A DNA stretch of 13,147 nt, taken from NCBI GenBank assembly GCA_038040245.1, contig JBBPIU010000088.1, positions 1-13,147 of the forward strand, written 5' to 3'. The translations under genes were made by a program, and so were the position numbers. Origin of the DNA: RBG-16-66-20 sp038040245. Its GTDB lineage: Bacteria; Pseudomonadota; Gammaproteobacteria; Burkholderiales; SG8-39. Shown piece by piece: positions 1-7,364 of this stretch. The notes beneath the pieces were generated by a model, which saw nothing but the letters and a program-made list of their open reading frames with translations, was not told where the DNA came from and ran no database searches. The stretch's first letter is position 1. Every line of letters begins with the position of its first letter.

Positions 1-20
1 CCCTGCCGGGCTTTTTTGTT
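1..20 (+). terminator. Hairpin plus T-run at the window edge (partial)
   Basis: CCC-TGCC-GGG followed by C and six T looks like the 3' part of an intrinsic terminator; if the base before the window is G the stem would be GCCC/GGGC. The left side is cut off, so stem length is unknown. It probably ends the gene upstream, but the DUF502 start codon follows only about 11 nt after the T-run, so it could instead be an attenuator or a leaky terminator. Confidence 0.45.
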
Positions 21-28
21 TCCAGCAC

Positions 29-642
29 ATGAAAAAATACCTCATCACCGGGCTCCTGATCTGGATCCCGCTCGTCATCACGCTGTGGGTGCTGAAGTTC
101 ATCGTGGATGCGCTCGACCAGACGCTGCACCTGCTGCCGCCGGCGTTCCGCACCGAGAACTGGCTCGGGCTGCACGTGCCCGGCATGGGGGTGGTGATGA
201 CGCTGGTGATCGTATTCGTCACCGGCCTGTTGACGACCAACCTGCTCGGCGCGCGCCTGGTGCACTTCTGGCACCAGATCATGCACCGCATTCCGGTGGT
301 GAACTCGATCTATTCGAGCGTCAAGCAGATTTCCGACACCCTGTTCTCCTCCAGCGGCCAGGCGTTCCGCAAGGCGCTGCTGGTGCGCTGGCCGCACGAG
401 GGCATGTGGACGATCGCCTTCCTCACCGGCGTGCCCGGCGGCGACATCGCCAACCATCTCAGGGGCGATTACATCAGCGTCTACGTGCCGACCACGCCCA
501 ACCCGACCGGCGGATACTTCGTGGTGGTGGCGCGCAAGGACGTGATCGAGCTGGACATGAGCGTGGACGAGGCGCTGAAGTACATCATCTCGATGGGCGT
601 GGTGCCGCCCAATGGCAGGCGGCAGGGAAGCGCGAGCGGCAA

Positions 643-646
<4 letters not shown>
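29..646 (+). CDS. DUF502 family inner-membrane protein
   Basis: This 205-residue protein belongs to the DUF502 family, whose molecular function is unknown. The start MKKYLITGLL is the usual family start. Two hydrophobic segments are visible, at about residues 4-26 and 52-75, followed by a soluble domain with the family-typical stretches RIPVVNSIYSSVKQ (88-101) and VPTTPNPTGGY (153-163). It is therefore predicted to be anchored in the cytoplasmic membrane. No Shine-Dalgarno sequence is visible in the few bases between the T-run and the ATG. Its TGA stop lies inside ATGA, which also carries the aspS start, so the two genes are probably translationally coupled. DUF502 next to aspS is a common order in Betaproteobacteria. 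The family call is secure; the role is not known. Confidence 0.9.
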
Positions 647-2424
<1,778 letters not shown>

Positions 2425-2474
2425 TCTTTCTGGTCCAGGGATAGGGCAGCCTAGCCAGACCTGCAGCCGGCAAA

Positions 2475-2504
2475 CCCCGCCGCAGCGGGAATTCGCCGGC
2501 GGGG
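2475..2504. terminator. GC-rich hairpin between convergent aspS and comEA-like gene
   Basis: CCCCGCCG (2475-2482) and CGGCGGGG (2497-2504) form a perfect 8-bp stem with a 14-nt loop. A competing small hairpin, CCCGC-CGCA-GCGGG, lies at 2476-2489. The position between two converging genes suggests a shared transcript end, but neither strand has a T-run directly after the stem. It is not a textbook intrinsic terminator. Confidence 0.35.
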
Positions 2505-2515
2505 AGACCTGATAC

Positions 2516-2992
2516 TTATTTCTTCGCGCCTTTATCCGCCGCCTTGGCGGCAGGCGTCGCGGGCACTGCCGGTGTGGCGGGTTTCGCGGGCTCGGCCTTG
2601 GCGGCAGGCGCCGCAGCCGCGGGGGGGGTGGCAGGCTTCGCGGGCACGGCCTTGGCGGCCGGCGTTGCGGGTTTCGCTGGCTCAGCCTTCTTCGCAGCGC
2701 CTTTGGCTTCGCCCTTGGCGTGTGCCTTGACCACGGTGTCGCCGCTCAGCTTCACGTCCGCCTTGATCTTCGTGTACAGCCCCGGGCCGATCCCTCTCAC
2801 CTTCTCGAGTTCGGCGAGCGACTTGAACGGACCGTTCTTGGTACGGTAATCGATGATCGCCTTGGCCTTGGCCGGGCCTACGCCGGTGAGCGTCTCCAGT
2901 TGTGCCTGCGTGGCGGTGTTGATGTTGACATCTGCAAAGGCGTTGAAGGCGGCTAGTCCCAGAACGAGCAGCAAAGCAGCAATTTTCTTCAT
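2516..2992 (-). CDS. Secreted helix-hairpin-helix DNA-binding protein, ComEA-like
   Basis: The 158-residue product starts with a signal peptide (1-20, ending AFA before DV). A ComEA-type helix-hairpin-helix domain follows (about 22-83), with VNINTA and the two hairpin stretches GVGPAKAKAII (37-47) and GIGPGLYTKI (67-76). Such proteins bind DNA without sequence preference; in naturally competent Gram-negative bacteria, periplasmic ComEA holds incoming DNA. After residue 100 comes a low-complexity Ala/Pro/Lys tail of nearly 60 residues, longer than in minimal ComEA proteins, with an exact repeat of KAEPAKPATPA at 102-112 and 132-142. A good ribosome binding site (AAGGAG) lies 10 nt before the ATG. 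No other competence gene is present, so a role in DNA uptake is inferred. It stands alone and converges on aspS. Confidence 0.88.
   Translation of the reverse strand: MKKIAALLLVLGLAAFNAFADVNINTATQAQLETLTGVGPAKAKAIIDYRTKNGPFKSLAELEKVRGIGPGLYTKIKADVKLSGDTVVKAHAKGEAKGAAKKAEPAKPATPAAKAVPAKPATPPAAAAPAAKAEPAKPATPAVPATPAAKAADKGAKK
2519..2692 (-). repeat. Ala/Pro/Lys repeat region in the comEA-like gene
   Basis: The 3' third of the gene encodes degenerate repeats of the type AEPAKPATPAAKA, with two identical 11-residue units spaced 30 residues apart. Net charge is positive (about eleven Lys against three acidic residues). The stretch contains a run of eight G on the plus strand (2621-2628). Confidence 0.75.
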
Positions 2993-3002
2993 TTGAGTCC
3001 GT

Positions 3003-3008
3003 CTCCTT
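3003..3008 (-). promoter_or_regulatory. Ribosome binding site of the comEA-like gene
   Basis: On the minus strand this reads AAGGAG, ten bases before the ATG. It supports the start at 2992, directly before the signal peptide. Confidence 0.75.
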
Positions 3009-3119
3009 GTTTATAGGTCGAAAACCGGCGAAAGTTGTGCCATCGGATTCAGGATAACGCAGCACCCAGCCCTGTGGTTGACTTCTGCCGGCGACTTGCC
3101 CTCAGTCCGCTGTCCAGAC

Positions 3120-3153
3120 GCGAACGCAGCAATCTTGTGCGTCGCACGTTCGC
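3120..3153. repeat. Inverted repeat upstream of the ribonuclease gene
   Basis: GCGAACG (3120-3126) is repeated inverted as CGTTCGC (3147-3153). A second, tighter palindrome GTGCG-T-CGCAC (3137-3147) overlaps the right arm. The pair sits just upstream of a TTGACA -35-like box, where an operator could lie. It could be chance in GC-rich DNA. Confidence 0.3.
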
Positions 3154-3170
3154 TGCCCGGTTTCGATCTG

Positions 3171-3199
3171 TTGACACGGAAGCAGGATTGAGTTTCCTA
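3171..3199 (+). promoter_or_regulatory. Possible promoter of the ribonuclease-clsB operon
   Basis: TTGACA at 3171-3176 is a perfect sigma70 -35 hexamer. At the ideal 17-bp spacing the -10 position reads TTCCTA, a poor match; the better AT-rich stretch TTTATATG at 3203-3210 is too far away. A promoter is expected here because the gene upstream points the other way. Confidence 0.28.
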
Positions 3200-3303
3200 G
3201 CCTTTATATGAATCTGAAGGAACTGCCGCGGCGCACCATGCGGCCTGCCAGCTGCGCGAGCTGCAACCCCGGTTGCGGAACGCCGATTGGACGCGCCACG
3301 CCC

Positions 3304-3642
3304 ATGAGGCTGCTGGCCGGACTGCTTGCTCTTGCCGTTTCTGGCAGTGCATTTTCTTTTTCATCGAATACAGACATAAAAGCGGCAACCCTGCCGCTCG
3401 AGGCGCGAGAGACGATCGCCCTGATCCGCAAGGGCGGGCCGTTTGCCCATCAGCGCGACGGCATAGCCTTCGGCAACCGGGAAAAAATCCTGCCGCCGCG
3501 CGAGCGCGGCTGGTACCGCGAATACACGGTGAACACGCCGGGGGCGAGGAATCGCGGGGCGCGCCGCATCGTCGCCGGCCGGGATGGTACGCTTTACTAC
3601 ACCGACGACCACTACCGCAGCTTCAAGCGCATTCTGGAGTAG
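3304..3642 (+). CDS. Secreted guanyl-specific ribonuclease (RNase Sa/barnase superfamily)
   Basis: From ATG 3304 the product has 112 residues: a signal peptide (about 1-18, MRLLAGLLALAVSGSAFS) and a compact microbial RNase domain. It resembles Streptomyces RNase Sa closely, with DGIAFGNREKILP, YREYTV, TPGARNRGARRI and YYTDDHYRSF. The catalytic triad Glu73, Arg88 and His103 is present (RNase Sa Glu54, Arg69, His85). In the guanine loop Asn58 and Glu60 are kept, while the Gln before them is Gly. Such enzymes cut RNA after G through a 2',3'-cyclic phosphate. The Cys pair that closes RNase Sa is missing. A barstar gene follows 3 nt downstream, as expected for a toxic RNase. Upstream in-frame ATGs at 3208 and 3238 would add a Cys-containing extension; 3304 is chosen because it places the signal peptide at the N-terminus, although its ribosome binding site is weak. 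Confidence 0.88.
   Translation: MRLLAGLLALAVSGSAFSFSSNTDIKAATLPLEARETIALIRKGGPFAHQRDGIAFGNREKILPPRERGWYREYTVNTPGARNRGARRIVAGRDGTLYYTDDHYRSFKRILE
3635..3639 (+). promoter_or_regulatory. Ribosome binding site of the barstar gene
   Basis: TGGAG lies inside the last codons of the ribonuclease gene, six bases before the barstar ATG, and fixes that start. Confidence 0.6.
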
Positions 3643-3645
3643 AAC

Positions 3646-4083
3646 ATGAGCAAGCTCCTGCAGCGATTGAGCGATGCTTCCAAGTCCGGCGTGTATCGCG
3701 CATCGCGCACGGACGAAATCCTCGATGCGACGCAGGGCAGCGCGCTGCAGGTCGCACGCATCGGCCTGGCTGGAGCAGCCGGAAAAGAGGCGCTGCTGGA
3801 GCGCGTTGCGCGCGCGCTGGAGTTTCCGCGGTGGTTCGGCGGCAACTGGGATGCGCTCGAAGACTGCCTGACCGACCTTTCCTGGTCGAAAGCCGGCGGC
3901 CACGTGCTGCTGATCGAGGGCGCCGGGGAATTGCCCGGCGACGAGCGCGGCATTTTCGTCGACGTCCTCGCTTCGGCGGCTGCCTGGTGGGCGGATCGCA
4001 AGCGCCCGTTCTTCGCCGTCTTCGTGGGCGACGCGCCGCCGCTGCCCGCGCAGTTGCCCGACCTGTACAAAAGCCCGAAGTGA
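3646..4083 (+). CDS. Barstar-family ribonuclease inhibitor
   Basis: A 145-residue cytoplasmic protein with a barstar fold, the expected inhibitor of the ribonuclease encoded just before it. The stretch FGGNWDALEDCLTDL (64-78) aligns with barstar YGENLDALWDCLT. Asp69 and Asp73 correspond to barstar Asp35 and Asp39, which plug the enzyme's active site; barstar Trp38 is Glu here. The classical barstar has about 90 residues, so this one carries an N-terminal extension of roughly 40 residues of unknown role. It starts 3 nt after the RNase stop with TGGAG six bases before the ATG, so inhibitor and enzyme should be made together. No signal peptide is seen, in keeping with protection of the cytosol before the RNase is exported. 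Confidence 0.88.
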   Translation: MSKLLQRLSDASKSGVYRASRTDEILDATQGSALQVARIGLAGAAGKEALLERVARALEFPRWFGGNWDALEDCLTDLSWSKAGGHVLLIEGAGELPGDERGIFVDVLASAAAWWADRKRPFFAVFVGDAPPLPAQLPDLYKSPK

Positions 4084-4093
4084 AGCCGGAACA

Positions 4094-4537
4094 GTGACGC
4101 CGAAACTGCCGGTTTCGGTGCTGGTCGTGGTGCACACCGCGGCGCGCGAGGTGCTGCTGCTGGAGCGCGCGGCGCGGCCCGGGTTCTGGCAATCGGTCAC
4201 CGGTTCGCTCGATCGTCCCGGCGAGCCGCCGGCCGAGGCGGCGCGGCGCGAATTGCGCGAAGAAACGGGGATCGAGGCGCAGCCGGCGGACCTCAGGGGC
4301 TGGAACCTCGCCTACACCTTCGAGATCTTCACCGAGTGGCGGCAGCGGTTCGTGCCGGGAACCACGCACAATACCGAGCATGTCTTCAGCCTCCTGCTGC
4401 CGGGGCGGGCGCCGGTGGCGCTGGCGCCGGACGAGCACGTCGCCAGCCTGTGGCTGCCGTGGCAGGACGCGGCCGGCAAATGCTTTTCCTGGTCGAACCG
4501 CGATGCGATCAGAATCCTGGGCCAATGCGCGCGCTGA
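4094..4537 (+). CDS. nudB: Dihydroneopterin triphosphate diphosphatase (Nudix)
   Basis: The 147-residue Nudix hydrolase aligns along its whole length with E. coli NudB (150 aa). Shared stretches include SVLVVV, FWQSVTGSL, EIFTEWRQRF, PGTTHNTEH and the C-terminal SWSNRDAI. NudB removes pyrophosphate from dihydroneopterin triphosphate, an early step of folate synthesis in the cytoplasm. The Nudix box is GSLDRPGEPPAEAAR-REL-REETGI; the loop after the first Gly is one residue longer than the consensus. The metal-binding REL.EE core is intact. The start is GTG at 4094, with only GGA just upstream and no better in-frame start. It follows barstar by 10 nt and overlaps the next gene by 13 nt. nudB close to aspS and followed by a YbhP-like gene and clsB is a known betaproteobacterial order; the ribonuclease pair is the unusual addition. 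Confidence 0.92.
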   Translation: MTPKLPVSVLVVVHTAAREVLLLERAARPGFWQSVTGSLDRPGEPPAEAARRELREETGIEAQPADLRGWNLAYTFEIFTEWRQRFVPGTTHNTEHVFSLLLPGRAPVALAPDEHVASLWLPWQDAAGKCFSWSNRDAIRILGQCAR

Positions 4538-5106
4538 CCTCTGCGGCTTTCTCCTGCCTGCTCCTGCTCGCTGCCACAGGCGCCGCGCGGGCAGCCGAGG
4601 ACGTTTCGGTGGAAGCGACGCGTCGTGACGAGGCGCTCGAGGTGGTCTGCCGCGCGATGCTGGATGCGCCGCTCGATCTGGTCTGGCAGACGCTGACGGA
4701 CTACGGCCGGCTGGCGGAGTTCATTCCCGGCATGCGCAGGAGCCGCGTGGTCGAGCGGCGCGGCGCGGCGGCGGTGGTCGAGCAGTCGGGCGAGGCAAGA
4801 TTCCTGTTCATGACCTTTCCGATCGAGGTGACCCTCGCGTCCACCGAGCGCCCGCCGTACGCCATCGAAGTGAGCATGCTGAAGGGAAACCTGAAGCGGC
4901 TCGATGGCGCCTACCGCATCGAGCCGCAGGGCGGCGGGCGGATGCTGCTCACCTGGCGCGGAATCGTCGAGGCGCTATCGATGCCGCCGCTGCTTGGTGA
5001 TATGTTGATGCGCTCGAACATCGAGGATCAGTTCCGCGGCATGGTGCGCGAGATCGAGCGCCGCGACGCGCTGCGGCGCGGGCGGGAAGGGGAAACGAAG
5101 CCATGA
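4525..5106 (+). CDS. Exported SRPBCC (START/polyketide cyclase-like) family protein
   Basis: From ATG 4525 the protein has 193 residues. A signal peptide spans about 1-23 (cleavage after ARA, before AED). The rest is an SRPBCC helix-grip domain of the polyketide cyclase/COQ10 type, recognised by DAPLDLVWQTLTDYGRLAEF (47-66), alternating beta strands and a long C-terminal helix (about 158-183). These folds enclose a hydrophobic cavity that binds lipids or other nonpolar ligands; the ligand here is unknown. Export is notable because most relatives act in the cytosol. The start lies 13 nt inside nudB and the stop overlaps the lipoprotein start by 4 nt (ATGA), indicating translational coupling. 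A longer frame back to 4336 runs through nudB in another frame and has no signal-like start. Confidence 0.82.
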   Translation: MRALTSAAFSCLLLLAATGAARAAEDVSVEATRRDEALEVVCRAMLDAPLDLVWQTLTDYGRLAEFIPGMRRSRVVERRGAAAVVEQSGEARFLFMTFPIEVTLASTERPPYAIEVSMLKGNLKRLDGAYRIEPQGGGRMLLTWRGIVEALSMPPLLGDMLMRSNIEDQFRGMVREIERRDALRRGREGETKP

Positions 5107-6618
5107 GACCGCGCTTTCGGGCCGCTGCGCTGGTCGCGGGTTTCTGCGCCTTCCTTGCCGCGGGCTGCGCCACGGTAGACGCGCCGTTCCGCGGCCACCT
5201 GGCGTCCGACGCGCCGCAGGTGCGTGAGTGCGCCGAGTGGTACCGCTTGCTGGACGAGCGCGTGGCGGCGGCCGGCGCGCGCGATGCGCAGGACGCGCGC
5301 GTGCCCGGATTCCCGTATCTGCGCGTCAGCCGGCTGCTGGCGGCGCTACGGCCGGCGGCGCTGTCGAACGAGTACGCGCTGCATGCGCTCGCCGACAGGA
5401 TGCTCGCGCTCGACCTGGAGGCGCGGCGCTACGAGATCATGAACCTGCCAGCCGGGCAGCTTCCCGAACTGCGCGACGCAAGCGACAGTTTCGGCTTGCG
5501 TATGGCGCTGCAGCGCACGCAGCAGTGCGGCATGCTGATGCGCGATATAGACCTCGCCAAGCCCGAGGCGCGCGACGCTNNNNNNNNNNCCCGACGACTA
5601 CCGGCGTGCGAACCGGATTCTCGGGCTGTACTGGCTGACGCGGGTTGCGTTCGCGGAGGGCGTGCGGCGCCAGGAGGAGGAAACGCTGGCCGCGTTCCGG
5701 CGCGAACCCGCGGTCCCCGAGGGCGCCAGCGTGGTGCGGTACGTGCGATACGCTCCGGAGCCCGGCGCGCCGCTGCCGCGCGGGCGAGTGGCGATCCTGC
5801 TGGAGCACGCAGCCGAAAACCCGCTCGGCATTCCCGAACCTTCCGAGAGCGACCTGAAAGAGTTGCTCGCCGTTTACGCGCCCAGCTTCGAAGTCGAGGT
5901 GAAGGGCGACTACGACCGCTTCGGCGCGCTGCGCTGGCTGCGCGACACGGACTCACCTTCGGTGGACGGCGCCCAGCTCGCCGTGTACGGTCATTCCGCG
6001 TGGACGCGCTATGAGGGCCGGGTGCTGCTGCAGCTCGTCTACACGCTCTGGTTTCCGGCGCGGCCGCCGCAGTCCGAGGGCGATCCTCTGGCCGGAAAAC
6101 TCGACGGCATCACCTGGCGCGTGACGCTCGCGCCGGACGGCGAGCCGCTGGTCTACGACGCGATCCATCCCTGCGGCTGCTATCACCAGTTTTTCCCGAC
6201 GCCGCGTGCCGCCGCGCGCCCCGACCCCGGCGGCATGGAGGAGTGGATGTTCTCGCCGCAGTCGCTGCCGCGTGTCGCGGATGGCGAGCGGCCGGTGGTG
6301 AGGGTCGCGACCGGCACGCACTACATAGAGCGCGTTGCCGTGGTGCGCGGCAGCGACAGCCTGGTGCGCTACGAACTGCGGCCCTACGGCGACCTGCGTT
6401 CGCTGTTGCGCACCTCGGGTCCGCGGGCCGGCGCCTTCGGACCCGACGGCCTGGTGCCCGGAACCGAACGGGCCGAGCGTTTCGTATTCTGGCCGATGGG
6501 CATCGCCTCCGCGGGCGCAATGCGCCAATGGGGGCGGCACGCGACGGCATTCATCGGCCGGCGCCATTTCGACGACGCCGACCTGTTCGAGAAGCGCTTC
6601 CGGTTCGACCTGCGATGA
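5103..6618 (+). CDS. Large lipoprotein of unknown function, interrupted by an assembly gap
   Basis: I do not recognise a named family. The gene starts at ATG 5103 with a lipoprotein signal: a hydrophobic segment then LAAGC, with Cys22 as the probable lipidation site. The first 159 codons are open to the N run at 5580. After it the reading continues from CCC at 5590 (PDDYRRANRILGLYWL) for 342 codons to the stop at 6618, so at least 501 residues belong to one gene. The two halves are in different frames only because ten N stand for an unknown length; an intact gene needs the missing length to be a multiple of three. The C-terminal half contains VDGAQLAVYGHSAWTRYEG, YTLWFPARPP and the motif HPCGCYHQFFPTP (6166-6204), whose two Cys and two His could bind metal or form a disulfide. 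It overlaps both neighbours by 4 nt. Confidence 0.8.
5580..5589. other. Assembly gap (10 N)
   Basis: Ten N lie inside the lipoprotein gene. The frame on the left (codon ending 5579) and on the right (codon starting 5590) cannot be joined by ten bases in an intact gene, so the run is a placeholder and not a measured length. Confidence 0.97.
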
Positions 6619-7364
6619 CGACGAAGCTGCGTGTAGTCACGCTGAACATCCACAAGGGCCTGTCGCAGTTCAATCGCCGCATGGTGATCCATGAGCTGCG
6701 CGAGGGGCTGCGCGCGCTCAAGCCCGACCTGGTATTCCTGCAGGAAGTGGCGGGCCTGAACCAGCGCCACGCACTGCGCTTCGCGGCGTGGCCGGGCGAG
6801 GCGCAGCACGAATTCCTCGCCGGCGACGAGCTGCAGCACGTCTACGGGCCCAACCACGTGCACCAGCACGGGCACTACGGCAATGCGCTCCTGTCGCGCT
6901 ATCCGATCCTGTCGTCCGAGAACGAGGATGTGTCCGACCACCGCTTCGAGCGCAGGGGCCTGCTGCACACCGTGGTCAAGGTGGCGGGCTGGCGGCGCAA
7001 CCTGCACTGCGTCTGCGTGCACCTTTCGCTGCACGAGCGCGGCCGCCGCCGGCAGCTCGATGCGATCGCCGCGCGGCTGGAGGAACTCGCCGACAAGCGC
7101 CTGCCGATCATCGTCGCCGGCGATTTCAACGACTGGCGCCAGCGCGCCAGCGGCATCCTCGAGAAAAGCCTAGGCATGACCGAGGTGTCGGTGGCGGCGG
7201 GCGGACGGCACAGTCGTACGTTTCCGAGCGTGCTGCCGGTGTTCCGCCTGGACCGCATCTACGTGCGCGGCTTCAAGGTGCTGAGTACGCAGGTGCATCG
7301 CGGCCCGCCCTGGGCGCTGCTCTCGGACCACCTCGCCGTGAGCGCGGAGCTGGAACGTGCCTGA
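6615..7364 (+). CDS. Endonuclease/exonuclease/phosphatase-fold protein, YbhP-like
   Basis: The 249-residue protein has the complete signature of the EEP superfamily (DNase I, exonuclease III, Mg-dependent phosphodiesterases). Visible are TLNIHKG with Asn11, FLQEV with Glu44, YGNALLSRYPI (88-98), CVHLSLH with His136, AGDFND with Asp170 and Asn172, LDRIYV with Asp213, and SDHLAV with Asp238/His239. These residues bind metal and catalyse phosphodiester hydrolysis. No signal peptide is present. Substrate cannot be read from the sequence: DNA, a phospholipid head group and other phosphodiesters are all possible. The next gene is clsB, as in the E. coli ybhP-clsB-ybhN cluster, which makes a role near phospholipid metabolism plausible. 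The start ATG overlaps the lipoprotein stop by 4 nt, and the 3' end overlaps clsB by 8 nt. Confidence 0.88.
   Translation: MTTKLRVVTLNIHKGLSQFNRRMVIHELREGLRALKPDLVFLQEVAGLNQRHALRFAAWPGEAQHEFLAGDELQHVYGPNHVHQHGHYGNALLSRYPILSSENEDVSDHRFERRGLLHTVVKVAGWRRNLHCVCVHLSLHERGRRRQLDAIAARLEELADKRLPIIVAGDFNDWRQRASGILEKSLGMTEVSVAAGGRHSRTFPSVLPVFRLDRIYVRGFKVLSTQVHRGPPWALLSDHLAVSAELERA

Larger units (their letters stand above)
2993..3303. other. Intergenic region between divergent comEA-like and ribonuclease genes
   Basis: About 310 bases separate the two divergent starts if the ribonuclease begins at 3304. The region holds the comEA-like ribosome binding site, an inverted repeat at 3120-3153 and a TTGACA hexamer at 3171. 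The last about 95 bases are open in the ribonuclease frame and could be translated from ATGs at 3208 or 3238. I see no RNA gene or further ORF with recognisable content. Confidence 0.6.

Noticed and set aside
16..642. Long N-terminal extension of the aspS reading frame
   Set aside because: It overlaps the DUF502 gene in another frame, and its residues are Arg/Ala/His-rich shadow sequence. AspRS homology begins at MSMRTHYCG.
3304..4083. Classical intracellular toxin-antitoxin module
   Set aside because: The RNase has a signal peptide and is of the secreted RNase Sa/barnase type. The barstar is a protection protein, not a typical antitoxin with a DNA-binding domain.
4336..4524. Upstream part of the SRPBCC frame as coding
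   Set aside because: It lies within nudB in a different frame and would bury the signal peptide. ATG 4525 places the signal at the N-terminus.
5103..6014. 303-codon frame running through the N gap
   Set aside because: It only stays open after the gap by chance in the wrong frame. The true continuation is the frame starting at 5590 and ending at 6618.
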